A stretch of DNA of 60,585 nt. It comes from Deltaproteobacteria bacterium. Lineage in GTDB: Bacteria; Desulfobacterota; GWC2-55-46. The stretch covers positions 1-60,585 of the forward strand of contig JABTVA010000016.1 of NCBI GenBank assembly GCA_015075075.1, given 5' to 3'. Position 1 is the first letter of the stretch. The number at the start of each line of letters is the position of its first letter. The notes under the pieces were generated by a model that was not told the origin of the DNA, did not search any database, and worked only from the letters and a program-made list of their open reading frames with translations. Shown one piece after another: positions 37,653 to 46,102 of this stretch. The translations under genes and the position numbers were made by a program.

Positions 37653-38101
37653 TGGGAGCGGGACATGAGCGCAGCCGAAGCCGTATCTGAAAACATGCAG
37701 TACCTTACGTTCAGGCTGGAGGACGAGGTCTTCGCCCTGGACATAACGCAGGTAAGGGAAGTCCTCGACTTCACCACGGTCACCAAGGTGCCGAGGACGC
37801 CGGACTTCATGAGGGGGGTAATAAACCTCCGCGGGAGCGTCGTGCCGGTCGTGGACATGCGCCTTAAGTTCTGCATGAGCCGCACCGAGCAGACGGTCAA
37901 CACCTGCATAATAATCGTGGAGATAAGCCTCGACGGCGAGAAGCTGGTCATCGGGGCGCTCGCGGACTCCGTACAGGAGGTCATAGAGATAGAGCCCGGG
38001 CAGATAGAGCCTCCGCCGCGCATAGGGACGAGGCTCAATACCGAGTTCATAAAGGGAATGGGCAAGAGGGACGAGCAGTTCATAATCATCCTGGACATCG
38101 A
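36699..38101 (+). repeat. Right copy of the 1.4-kb direct duplication
   Basis: Partner of 33904-35306. Rare differences are single substitutions (for example GCGGCC for TCCGCG near 36929), and reading frames are unaffected. Confidence 0.9.
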
Positions 38102-38165
38102 CAAAATATTCTCTTCCGGCGAACTGGCTGTAATAAGCGGCGAATCCGCGGCAGAGAGCGCGTGA
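37665..38165 (+). CDS. cheW: CheW adaptor protein (copy 2)
   Basis: A 166-residue CheW, nearly identical to copy 1 up to ILDIDKIFSS, then a different tail (GELAVISGESAAESA). Its stop overlaps the GTG of cheR. Because receptor tips are also identical, both CheW copies should serve both receptors equally. Confidence 0.95.
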   Translation: MSAAEAVSENMQYLTFRLEDEVFALDITQVREVLDFTTVTKVPRTPDFMRGVINLRGSVVPVVDMRLKFCMSRTEQTVNTCIIIVEISLDGEKLVIGALADSVQEVIEIEPGQIEPPPRIGTRLNTEFIKGMGKRDEQFIIILDIDKIFSSGELAVISGESAAESA

Positions 38166-39061
38166 AGCAGGATAAGGATATGGAATACGCGATAAGACCC
38201 GTTGACGAAATCGAAATAACTTCCGCAGGGGGCCTCAAGAGGCTTTCCGAGGGCGACTTCCAGAGGCTGAGTACGTTCATCCAGCAGGAGCTCGGGATCA
38301 AGATGCCGCCAGCGAAGAAGGCGCTCCTCGAGTCCAGGCTCCAGAAGCGCCTCCGCGCGCTCGGGTGCAAGACCTTCTCCGAGTACTGCGACACGCTCTT
38401 CGGCCCCGGCGGCATGGCGCGCGAGCTGGTCTTCATGCTCGACCTCGTAACGACGAACAAGACCGATTTTTTCAGGGAGTCCCATCATTTCGACCTGCTC
38501 ATCCATAGCATAATCCCTGCGGTGGTCCGCGAGTCGGGCCGCCGCGTCTCGCTCTGGAGCGCCGGCTGCTCGACGGGCGAGGAACCCTATACCCTCGCCA
38601 TGGTCCTGAGCGAGTTCGCGTCAAACCACCCAGGGCTCGGTTTCGACTTCGATATCACGGCCACCGACATCTCTACGCGCGTCCTTGAGATGGCCTGCAA
38701 GGGTATTTACAAGGAAGAGAGGCTCGCGCCTGTGCCGGAGGGCTACAGGAGGCGCTACTTCCTGAGGAGCAGGGAGAGGTCCTCGGGTCTCGTCCGGGTC
38801 GCGCCGGAGGTGCGGGAAAAGGTCAGGTTCTCGAGACTTAACCTCATGGACGACGAGTTCCCGATCGAAAGCCCGCTCGACATAATCTTCTGCAGGAACG
38901 TTATCATCTACTTCAGCAAGGAGACCCAGGAGCGGCTTATGTGGAAGTTCTGCAGCTACCTCAAGCCGGGCGGGTATCTCTTCCTCGGCCATTCCGAGAC
39001 CCTGAGCGGCCTCGGGCTTCCGCTCAAGAAAGTGGCCGCGTCCGTCTACATAAAGTGCTGA
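38162..39061 (+). CDS. cheR: Chemotaxis protein methyltransferase CheR
   Basis: SAM-dependent methyltransferase that methylates receptor glutamates during adaptation. The N-terminal helical domain (FQRLSTFIQQELGIKMP) is followed by the SAM fold WSAGCSTGEEPYTLAMVL and FDITATDIS, and IIFCRNVIIYF. Up to 299 residues from the GTG overlapping cheW; an ATG at 38180 after AGGATAAGGA is equally plausible. Length is usual for a class without TPR repeats. Confidence 0.95.
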   Translation: MKQDKDMEYAIRPVDEIEITSAGGLKRLSEGDFQRLSTFIQQELGIKMPPAKKALLESRLQKRLRALGCKTFSEYCDTLFGPGGMARELVFMLDLVTTNKTDFFRESHHFDLLIHSIIPAVVRESGRRVSLWSAGCSTGEEPYTLAMVLSEFASNHPGLGFDFDITATDISTRVLEMACKGIYKEERLAPVPEGYRRRYFLRSRERSSGLVRVAPEVREKVRFSRLNLMDDEFPIESPLDIIFCRNVIIYFSKETQERLMWKFCSYLKPGGYLFLGHSETLSGLGLPLKKVAASVYIKC

Positions 39062-39089
39062 CAAGCATTGAAGCAGGGGGGGAGCAAAG

Positions 39090-39985
39090 ATGCGTGACTT
39101 TTCGGACCGGGAACTCCTGGCCGTAATAGAAGAAAGGCTTGAGGCGAAGGACAGGGCCTACGCGGGGCTTGTCGAGCTTACGGGCAAGCTCGAGGAGCTC
39201 AACAGGAAGCTCATCGAGTCCGAGGAGGTCAAATCCAGCTTCCTTTCTAACTTAAGGTACGAGATAAACAACCCGCTCACCTCGGTCCTCACCATGTCGG
39301 AGGTGCTCATATCGGGCGGCGAGCTGCCGGACAACGACACCCTCAAATCCATAATAGGGATGATACACAAGGAGTCCTTCAGCCTCAATTTCCAGCTCCG
39401 GAACATCTTCGCCGCCGCAGAGCTCGAGGCCGGCGAGGCGGTGCCCGGGTTTTCAAGCGTGGACATGGACTCGATACTCAAGGACGTGGTCTCCTCCCTG
39501 GGCCACAGGGCGGCGGAAAAGAAGATAACGGTCGGCCTTGAGGTCCAGGCCGAGCTTGCCGAGAAGGCCTTTCGGACCGATGCGGAAAAGGTGCACAGGG
39601 TAGTCACGAACCTTTTGGCCAACGCCATCGAGTTCAGCCCCGAGGGGGGGGACATTTCGATCGCGGCCGCTGCCGAAGACCGGTGGCTCAGGGTATCGGT
39701 AAGGGACCGCGGCCCTGGCATAGACCCCCGGGATTTCAACACGATATTCGAGAGGTTCAAGCAGCTCGACAGCGGCGCCTCGAAGCAGCACCTGGGGCAC
39801 GGCCTGGGCCTTTCCATAGTAAAGGCCACCGTGGACCTCCTCGGGGACATATCGGTGAGAGCAGCCCGGGCAAGGGCGCGCTCTTCACGGTGTCGGTCCC
39901 CGAGGCCGACATGGACGTTTCCACCGGCGTCATTTCGATGGACGGCGCCGAGTTCTTCACCCAACCAGAGACCAGAAGGTTCTGA
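39090..39985 (+). CDS. Soluble histidine-kinase-like protein lacking the H-box histidine (one frameshift)
   Basis: About 298 residues, no membrane segment. A short coiled coil (EERLEAKDRAYAGLVELTGK) leads to a HisKA-like segment reading LRYEINNPLTSVL, where the usual phospho-acceptor His (SHE-type) is Tyr (codon TAC). The ATPase part keeps N, G1 and G2 boxes: NLLANAIEFSPEGG, DRGPGIDP, GHGLGLSIV. Near 39845 one G seems missing from a G run; after it, GHIGESSPGKGALFTVSVPE and a stop at 39985 are recovered. Without correction the frame runs on into cheD, giving a false fusion. It may be an ATP-binding regulator rather than a kinase. Confidence 0.8.
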
Positions 39986-39989
39986 CAGA

Positions 39990-40469
39990 GTGCTCCTGAA
40001 CGCGGTAAAAGCAGGGGGACAGCACTACCTGTACCCGGGGATGCTCTTTGCCGAGGCCGGCCCGCACAGCGTCGTGACCGTCCTCGGCTCATGCGTCTCG
40101 GTCTGCCTGTGGGACCCTGAGAAAAGGGCCGGGGGAATAAACCACTACCTGCTCCCATACTGGAACGGAGAGGGCCTGAGGACGCCCAAGTACGGCAACA
40201 TCGCGGTCCCGATGCTGATAGAACGGCTCCTTCAGGCCGGGTGCGGCAGGTCAAGGCTCGTGGCCAAGGTCTTCGGAGGAGGAGCGGTCCTCGAAAGTTC
40301 GGGGATCCTTAACGTCGGGGAGCGGAACATCGCGTTCGCCAGGGGCGCGCTTGCGGAAGCGGGCATACAAATCGCCTGCGAGGACGTCGGCGGAACGCAA
40401 GGGAGAAAAATAATGTTCCATACCGGCACCGGAGAGGTGTTCGTAAGGAAGATAGGGCGGCATGAATGA
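39990..40469 (+). CDS. cheD: Chemoreceptor glutamine deamidase CheD
   Basis: A 159-residue deamidase converting receptor Gln to Glu; in some bacteria it also helps CheC. Catalytic Cys in [12 protein letters not shown], His in [11 protein letters not shown], and the [18 protein letters not shown] block are present. The GTG at 39990, five bases after the corrected stop of the preceding gene, gives the normal length. Its end overlaps cheB by four bases (ATGA). No cheC is seen. Confidence 0.9.
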   Translation: MLLNAVKAGGQHYLYPGMLFAEAGPHSVVTVLGSCVSVCLWDPEKRAGGINHYLLPYWNGEGLRTPKYGNIAVPMLIERLLQAGCGRSRLVAKVFGGGAVLESSGILNVGERNIAFARGALAEAGIQIACEDVGGTQGRKIMFHTGTGEVFVRKIGRHE

Positions 40470-41536
40470 CGAAAAAGACGAAGGTGCTTGTAATAGACGA
40501 TTCCGCGGTCGTGAGAAAGGTCCTCACGACGATAATAGGCTCGGAGCCCGACCTTGAGGTGGTCGGGGCCGCAAGCGACCCGTTCATCGCCGCCGAGAAG
40601 ATAGCGCACGACCTGCCTGACGTCATAACCCTCGACGTCGAGATGCCGCGCATGGACGGCATCACCTTCCTCCAGAAGATGATGAGCCAGCACCCGATAC
40701 CGACGGTCATCATATCGAGCCTCGCCGGCAGCGGCTCGGAGACCGCCTTGAAGGCGCTTGAGTACGGCGCGGTCGATATATTGCAGAAGCCTACCATCGG
40801 CACGAAGGAGTTCCTCGAGGAATCAAGGGTGCTCATATGCGACGCCGTGAGGGCCGCTTCCATCGCGAAGTTGAGGAGGGCGCCGGTCCATGCGGTCGCC
40901 CCTGCCCCCAAGCTGAACGCGGACGCTGTCATAGCGAAGGGAAAGCCAACGAAAGCCATGCTCCGGACGACGGAGAAGGTGGTCATCCTCGGGGCCTCCA
41001 CCGGCGGGACCGAGGCGATAAGCGATTTCCTCATGTCCATGCCGCTCGATTCGCCTGGCATAGTGATAGTCCAGCACATGCCCGAGAAGTTCACGGCGTC
41101 GTTCGCAAAAAGGCTCGACTCCGCGTGCAGGATATCCGTAAAGGAAGCCGAGGACAACGATACGGTCATAAGGGGGAGGGCGCTTATCGCGCCGGGGAAC
41201 AGGCACATGATGCTCAAAAGGAGCGGCGCGAGATATTATGTCGAGATTAAGGACGGGCCCCTCGTATCCAGGCACAGGCCGTCGGTCGACGTCCTCTTCC
41301 GTTCCGCGGCCATGTACGCCGGGAAGAACGCCGTCGGGGTAATACTGACCGGCATGGGCGACGACGGCTCGCGGGGGATGAAGGAGATGAAGGAGTCCGG
41401 CGCGTTCAATGTCGCGCAGGACGAGCGCACATCGGTCGTATACAGGATGCCGAAGGAGGCCATAAAGGCCGGGGCAGTGGACTGCGTGCTGCCGCTTGAT
41501 GAAATTGCGGGACGGGTCCTCAGGGAATGCGCTTAG
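40466..41536 (+). CDS. cheB: Protein-glutamate methylesterase CheB
   Basis: A 356-residue two-domain enzyme. The receiver domain has [12 protein letters not shown] and the phospho-acceptor in [13 protein letters not shown]. The methylesterase domain has catalytic Ser in [10 protein letters not shown], His in VQHMPEKFT and Asp in [11 protein letters not shown]. It removes receptor methyl groups and may deamidate. Last gene of the che operon; translational coupling to cheD by overlap. Confidence 0.96.
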   Translation: MTKKTKVLVIDDSAVVRKVLTTIIGSEPDLEVVGAASDPFIAAEKIAHDLPDVITLDVEMPRMDGITFLQKMMSQHPIPTVIISSLAGSGSETALKALEYGAVDILQKPTIGTKEFLEESRVLICDAVRAASIAKLRRAPVHAVAPAPKLNADAVIAKGKPTKAMLRTTEKVVILGASTGGTEAISDFLMSMPLDSPGIVIVQHMPEKFTASFAKRLDSACRISVKEAEDNDTVIRGRALIAPGNRHMMLKRSGARYYVEIKDGPLVSRHRPSVDVLFRSAAMYAGKNAVGVILTGMGDDGSRGMKEMKESGAFNVAQDERTSVVYRMPKEAIKAGAVDCVLPLDEIAGRVLRECA

Positions 41537-41898
41537 GCCCATTACGTGTCCGGGCCGGATTCCCTTCAGATTGCCTCCTGTATTTGAGTCCTCTCGCCTG
41601 ATGAGGTAAGCAGGGAGGGGGTGAAAGGATTTCACCCATCCTATTTTCATCCCATGTGGGATGAGGATGGATGTTCGAAGGGTTTCCGCAGACTCCTCTT
41701 TTGATGGTTTGCTCGATGTTGATCTTAGTGGTGTATGGCATTCTATTAACACCTGTTAATAACGATACCTGGAGTTCTTATTTGGTTCATGTGAAGACAG
41801 CCGCAAGCTGACGCACGCCACAGGCCCCGTAGTTTCCGCCGCCGGGAGACTCTTTCCCCATCCTGAAACGCTTTATTCCCCTCCTTTTCCGGTTTGAC
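41537..41898. other. Intergenic region after the che operon
   Basis: About 360 bases without a convincing gene. A perfect palindrome CATCCCATGTGGGATG (near 41650) and a run of pyrimidine-rich sequence are the only structure seen. No clear terminator follows cheB. Confidence 0.4.
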
Positions 41899-41902
41899 TT
41901 AA

Positions 41903-42044
41903 GGCAACCTCTCAAAATTGATCTTTTCCCCGGACTCTGGGTAGTTACGGGAATAAAAAAGCTCACATATTGTCATATATGCTCCGCTTTTTATTCCCGG
42001 CCTTCCTTGATTTAGGGAAAAATTTCTAATTTTTAGAGGTTGCC
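41903..42044. repeat. Family-1 palindromic element with TTAA target duplication
   Basis: 142-bp complete copy, GGCAACCTCTCAAAATTG to ATTTTTAGAGGTTGCC, flanked by TTAA at 41899-41902 and 42045-42048. One of the best-preserved copies. Confidence 0.9.
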
Positions 42045-42074
42045 TTAAATCCCATAAATCTGTATATTATAAGA

Positions 42075-42260
42075 GGCTTTGGACGATGCCAACCCAACGG
42101 GCCTAATGGTCCGCGGCATGCAGGATGCCGGTATTTAGAGTCCTTTCCGGGCTGCGCACGCGATGCGCCGCGAATAGCCTTATGCAGCCCGTTTACCTTA
42201 TGCAGAGGCGGGTATCCCCGCCATGCCCTTTACCGGCGGAGGCAACAAAGCCCTGAAATG
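42075..42260 (+). other. Unassigned structured leader upstream of the cytochrome gene
   Basis: The 190 bases before the cytochrome start are rich in complementary segments: GGGCTGC / GCAGCCC around an inner GCGCACGCG, and GGCGGG-TATC-CCCGCC. It could be a structured 5' leader. It does not match a riboswitch class I can recognise; a c-di-GMP (GEMM) type was considered because of the downstream cytochrome. Confidence 0.3.
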
Positions 42261-42271
42261 AGAGGAGTTCC

Positions 42272-43432
42272 TTGCTGAGAGCCATTTTATGCGCTGTCTC
42301 CGTTTTCCTCCTTCCGGCTGCCGCTTTTGCGGATAACAGCGTATTGACCATACTTTATACCGGGGCCATGAGGGGAGAGCTTGAGCCATGCGGCTGTTCG
42401 CCTGAAAACCTTTCGGGCGGGCTCGCGAGGCTTTCGGGTTTCATTAAGGCCAATGGGGAGAAGTTCGGGCCCTATGTGCTCGTGGACGCGGGCAACTCGC
42501 TCGGGGACGATTCGCGGCAGGGTAGGCTCAAGTCAGATGTGGTCGTGAGGTCGTTTTCTCTCATGAAGTATGACGCCGCCGCGCTCTCAAAGGATAAGAG
42601 CCATGCCGATTCAGTGAAATCGTTCAAGAAATACGGGCTTAAACCGGTCGGCGATGTCCCTGGAGGCAAGCGCTCGGTCCGCGTCAAAAGGGGAAAGCTC
42701 GCCCTCAACATAGGCGCGGACAGTGCCGCACCTTTAAAGGGCATGCTCAATGTGCTCCTGACGGAGAGGCCCACCTCGGAGCTCGGCCAGGTTGAAGGCT
42801 GGGACGTTGTCGTGACCTCCTCCGGAGAGGTCCTGGACGAGCCCATTACGTCAGGCAGGGCGCTTGTTGTTTCCGGATATCCGAGGGGGCAGAAGCTGGG
42901 GGTCCTTACGCTCAGCCTCGATGAGAACGGCCGCATATCTGGTTTCAGCCACCAGTGGCAGGCCCTTGGAAACGATATTAAGGAAGACCCGAAGGTACGC
43001 GGAATTATTAGCGAATATGACGGGAAGGTAGCGGAGCTTGTAAGGGACGAGGACATGCCTCAGACCGGCCTGAGCCCCTTTCTCGGGGCTGAGAGCTGCC
43101 AGGAATGCCACCGCGCACACCACGAGGGCTGGAAGTCCACGCGCCACTCGGCGGCGTTCGGCACGCTTGAAAAGGCAGGGAAACCAAGGGACCCTGAATG
43201 CGTGAGGTGCCATTCGACCGGCTATGGCGAGGACGGCGGTTTCTACAGCATCTCAGCCACCCCGGAGCTGGCCGGAGTGCAGTGCGAGGCTTGCCACGGC
43301 CCGGGCAGGGAGCATGCAAGGGACTTTAGGCCTATGCAGCCGGCAGGCGAATCCGTATGCGTAAAATGCCATACGGCCGAGAGGAGCCCGAATTTTGAAT
43401 TCAACCGGTATATCGAAGGCATAGGCCATTAA
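42272..43432 (+). CDS. Secreted tetrahaem cytochrome c with N-terminal 5'-nucleotidase-like domain
   Basis: A 386-residue protein with signal peptide (ILCAVSVFLLPAAAFA). Residues 25-250 resemble the start of UshA-like phosphoesterases (LTILYTGAMRGELEPCGCS, GGLARLSGFI) but lack most metal ligands. The C-terminal part is a cytochrome c554-like domain with four haem sites: CQECH, CVRCH, CEACH and CVKCH. TTG start after GAGAGGAG. A role in periplasmic electron transfer is likely. Fusions of this kind are known in Geobacter-like bacteria. A DsbA-like gene follows. Confidence 0.88.
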   Translation: MLRAILCAVSVFLLPAAAFADNSVLTILYTGAMRGELEPCGCSPENLSGGLARLSGFIKANGEKFGPYVLVDAGNSLGDDSRQGRLKSDVVVRSFSLMKYDAAALSKDKSHADSVKSFKKYGLKPVGDVPGGKRSVRVKRGKLALNIGADSAAPLKGMLNVLLTERPTSELGQVEGWDVVVTSSGEVLDEPITSGRALVVSGYPRGQKLGVLTLSLDENGRISGFSHQWQALGNDIKEDPKVRGIISEYDGKVAELVRDEDMPQTGLSPFLGAESCQECHRAHHEGWKSTRHSAAFGTLEKAGKPRDPECVRCHSTGYGEDGGFYSISATPELAGVQCEACHGPGREHARDFRPMQPAGESVCVKCHTAERSPNFEFNRYIEGIGH

Positions 43433-43454
43433 CAACGAGGGAGAAGGAGGACGC

Positions 43455-44081
43455 ATGTTGAAAAAGATTCTTGTACTGCTTATCGGGCTCGCATTCATCC
43501 CGCTTGTTGCCCATGCCGCGCCGGCCCCGTCGATAAAAGGGACCTACACCGAGGTGCAGGGCAAGGAGTTCAAGTTCGACGGCAAGACGGTAGAGGTGGT
43601 CGAGTTCCTGAGCTTCTATTGCGGGAGCTGCTACAAGTTCGAGGAGTCCGTGCCGGTCGTGAAGGGCAACTTCCCCAGGAAGATAAAATGGACGATAGTG
43701 CCCGTATATTGGGGACAGGCGTCTACCAAGCCGAGCGAGGCGTATTTCCTCGCCGATGAGGCCGGAAAGGGCGAGGAGATGAAAAAGGCGCTCTTCAGGG
43801 CCAACTTCATAGAGAAGAAGGACATCGGGAATATACAGGTGCTTGAGTCCCTTGCAGCCGAGATGGGTCTCGGGTTCGATTTCAGCAGGAAGCTCAGGAC
43901 TGGCGCGAAGGCGGAGCAGGCGAGGAAGGCCCTCGACCTGGCGAGGGAGTACGGGATAAGCGAAACGCCGTCGCTCGTCATAGCCGGGAACCTCCTTACG
44001 AGCCCCCACACCCTGAACCATGACCTGAACGCCCTGAAGGACAACGCGATAACCATAATCGGCAGCATACTGAAGAAATAG
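43455..44081 (+). CDS. DsbA-family thiol:disulfide oxidoreductase
   Basis: A 208-residue periplasmic thioredoxin-fold protein. Signal peptide VLLIGLAFIPLVAHAAP; active site FYCGSCYKFEE (CGSC in place of the CPHC of E. coli DsbA); cis-proline loop SETPSLVIAGN. The helical insert between them fits DsbA. It sits just behind a multihaem cytochrome, so it may serve cytochrome maturation or cysteine redox; that is inference. RBS GAGGGAGAAGGAGG. Confidence 0.88.
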   Translation: MLKKILVLLIGLAFIPLVAHAAPAPSIKGTYTEVQGKEFKFDGKTVEVVEFLSFYCGSCYKFEESVPVVKGNFPRKIKWTIVPVYWGQASTKPSEAYFLADEAGKGEEMKKALFRANFIEKKDIGNIQVLESLAAEMGLGFDFSRKLRTGAKAEQARKALDLAREYGISETPSLVIAGNLLTSPHTLNHDLNALKDNAITIIGSILKK

Positions 44082-44089
44082 GCCCCAGC

Positions 44090-44707
44090 ATGGCGGACTG
44101 CTGCCAGGACAAGGCTTGTGACATAGAGGCCCTCAAAGAGAAGCAGGGCGCGGTCCTCAAGGCCGTGCTGGCCATAAACGCAGTGATGTTCCTTATCGAG
44201 GCCGGGGCCGGCCTCATGGCCGGCTCAACTGCCCTCCTTGCAGATTCCCTCGACATGCTCGGCGACTCTCTCGTATACGGCTTCAGCCTCTATGTGCTGG
44301 GCAGGGGCGCCAGGTGGCAGGCCGCCTCGGCGCTTTTCAAGGGGCTCATCATGGCCGCGTTCGGGTTTTTCGTCCTCGGCGAGGCGGCCTACAGGATATA
44401 CAACCCCGCGGTCCCGCCAGCGGACGTCATAGGCGGAATAGGGGCGCTCGCGCTCTTTGCGAACTCCATATGCCTGTGGCTCCTCTGGAGGCACCGGAGC
44501 GACGACATAAACATGCACTCCGTCTGGCTCTGCTCGCGTAACGACATCTTCGCCAACGTCTCTCTTTTCGTGGCCGCAGCCGGTGTCTGGGCCACAGGCT
44601 CATGGTGGCCTGACATGGCCATAGGCCTTGCCATAGCCGCGCTCTTCCTCCGCTCGGCCCTCTTCGTAGTCGGGAGGGCCGCACGCCAGCTTAAGACAGC
44701 CGCCTGA
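44090..44707 (+). CDS. Short CDF-type cation transporter
   Basis: A 205-residue membrane protein with about six helices. The cation-diffusion signature is recognisable: LLADSLDMLGDSLVYGFSLY in helix 2 and SRNDIFANVSLFVAAA in helix 5. The cytoplasmic C-terminal domain of classical CDF proteins is missing, as in a known short subgroup. The N-terminus has a Cys cluster (MADCCQDKACDIE) that might bind metal. It starts eight bases after the DsbA-like gene. Likely exports Zn, Co or similar. Confidence 0.85.
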   Translation: MADCCQDKACDIEALKEKQGAVLKAVLAINAVMFLIEAGAGLMAGSTALLADSLDMLGDSLVYGFSLYVLGRGARWQAASALFKGLIMAAFGFFVLGEAAYRIYNPAVPPADVIGGIGALALFANSICLWLLWRHRSDDINMHSVWLCSRNDIFANVSLFVAAAGVWATGSWWPDMAIGLAIAALFLRSALFVVGRAARQLKTAA

Positions 44708-44786
44708 ACCCGGCTGTCCTCATTCCAGCTTACCTTGCCCTTGACTTAAGCAGAGGCTTATGGCCAGAGTTATCTGAGGAACAACC

Positions 44787-45278
44787 ATGCCCGACAACAG
44801 GACTATAGTGAACGGAAACCCGAGGTTTTTTGCCGATTCCATGCTCGGCAAGCTCGCAAGGTGGATGAGGACCCTCGGCTATGACGTCGAGTACGACCCC
44901 CATATAGACGACGGCGAGCTCGTAAGGAGGGCGGCTGCCGGAGAAAGGGTCGTACTCACCAGGGACACGAGGCTTATCAAGCGGAAGGCCCTCAGGGGCA
45001 GGGCTTTCTTCGTAAAAAGCGACCGCATAAAGGAGCAGCTGAAGGAGGTCGCTTCCGCATATCCGCCGGAAAAGGGCCTGCTCCTTACGAGGTGCCTCCG
45101 GTGCAATGCCGTCCTGGAGGATGTTTCCCGGGAGTCCGTAAGGGAGAAGGTACCGCCTTATGTCTACGCGACCCAGGGAGAATTCTCGGCGTGCCCGGCC
45201 TGCGAAAGGACCTACTGGGGAGGGACCCACAGGGCCAGGATGATAGAGGAACTTAATAAGATGCTCGAAGACGGCTGA
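44787..45278 (+). CDS. Mut7-C RNase domain protein
   Basis: A 163-residue protein of the Mut7-C family (DUF82), a PIN-like nuclease fold fused to a zinc ribbon. The N-terminal block RFFADSMLGKLARWMRTLGY contains the first catalytic Asp, and VVLTRDTRLIKRK another. The ribbon has CLRCNAVLED and CPACERTYWG. Thought to act on RNA, but substrates are unknown. ATG after GAGGAAC. Its TGA forms part of the TGAA duplication of the following family-1 element. Confidence 0.9.
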   Translation: MPDNRTIVNGNPRFFADSMLGKLARWMRTLGYDVEYDPHIDDGELVRRAAAGERVVLTRDTRLIKRKALRGRAFFVKSDRIKEQLKEVASAYPPEKGLLLTRCLRCNAVLEDVSRESVREKVPPYVYATQGEFSACPACERTYWGGTHRARMIEELNKMLEDG

Positions 45279-45279
45279 A

Positions 45280-45570
45280 GGCAACCTCTAAAAATTGATC
45301 TTTTCCCCGGACTCTGCGTCAAGCCGGGAATAAAAATGCTCACATATTTATAATATATGCTCCGCTTTTTATTCCCGGCCTTCCGGGAAAAGCGGGAAAA
45401 ATCTCTAAGGAAGCTCTGATTAATTCAATGTGTTCGTCATTGCGAGCGAAGCGAAGCAATCTTATCTTCTGGAAAATCAAGCACTTAGAGATTGCTTCGG
45501 AGCTAAAGCTCCTCGCAATGACAACAGAAAACAGAATTAATCAGACCTTCCCTAATTTTTAGAGGTTGCC
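45280..45570. repeat. Family-1 element with TGAA target duplication, host of a family-3 insertion
   Basis: Ends GGCAACCTCTAAAAATTG and TTTTTAGAGGTTGCC, flanked by TGAA at 45276-45279 and 45571-45574. Without the 143-bp insert and one CTAA its length is 144 bp, as for other copies. Confidence 0.9.
45409..45551. repeat. Family-3 MITE-like element with CTAA target duplication, nested in family 1
   Basis: 143 bp with imperfect 18-bp terminal repeats GGAAGCTCTGATTAATTC / GAATTAATCAGACCTTCC. CTAA lies on both sides (45405-45408 and 45552-45555), and removing insert plus one CTAA restores a perfect family-1 arm. The second copy is at 28212. Confidence 0.92.
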
Positions 45571-45583
45571 TGAAAGATTTTTT

Positions 45584-45738
45584 GCATGAGGCCGCTTCGG
45601 GCGCCAGTCGCCTTGCTTATTGATTTATCCCTCAAAGATGATAGCTTCAAATTCCTGAGTTCCCGAGCCTTCAATGAGGTATCGGACCAGTTTAAGCTGC
45701 CGCTAATGGTTTCCAGCCTTTTCGGCGGCGAGCTCTGA
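45584..45738 (+). pseudogene. Possible gene remnant before cutA
   Basis: Joining two frames gives LHEAASGASRLA then LIDLSLKDDSFKFLSSRAFN and EVSDQFKLPLMVSSLFGGEL to a TGA. It reads like the C-terminal part of a real protein with one missing base, and no start codon better than a TTG. No family was recognised. The family-1 element may mark where its 5' part was lost. Confidence 0.3.
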
Positions 45739-45759
45739 ACTACTCGGAAGGAGGCAACG

Positions 45760-46087
45760 ATGGACGGGCATATCGTCGTCTTCACTACGCGCAGAACCAG
45801 GACGCGGCCCTGCAGATAGCTGACGCGGTCGTGAGCGAGGGCCTTGCCGCCTGCTGCAACATGCTCCCCGGCGTCCGGTCGGTCTACATGTGGAAGGGTG
45901 AGATGTACGACGAGGAAGAGGTGCTCTGCATCATGAAGACCAGGAGAGCGCTCTTCGACTCGCTCAAGGCCCGCATCCTGGAGCTCCACGCCTACGAGGT
46001 GCCGGAGGTCATAGCAATAGATATAAGGACGGGCACTCGGACTATCTCAAGTGGATAGACCAGGTGACGGAGGATAGAAATCATTAA
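45760..46087 (+). pseudogene. cutA: CutA-like divalent cation tolerance protein, two frameshifts
   Basis: Small trimeric ferredoxin-fold protein. ATG after GGAAGGAGG. One C seems missing near 45789 and another near 46034; with both restored the protein is about 109 residues, the normal CutA length. Conserved text is IVVFTTAQNQDAALQIA, GLAACCNMLPGVRSVYMWKG, LCIMKTRRALFDSLKARIL and the C-terminal HSDYLKWIDQV. The function in bacteria is uncertain (metal tolerance was proposed). As read, it would be truncated after about 20 residues. Confidence 0.82.
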
Positions 46088-46102
46088 AACCAGCAGTCGC
46101 CG

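Noticed and set aside
39090..40469. A single 459-residue kinase-CheD fusion protein
   Set aside because: The link between the domains is low-complexity Arg/Pro/Ser text from the wrong frame, while the kinase C-terminus and its stop are intact in another frame and cheD has its own GTG.
42075..42271. GEMM-type c-di-GMP riboswitch
   Set aside because: The conserved core and tetraloop-receptor motifs could not be found by eye; kept only as an unassigned structured leader.
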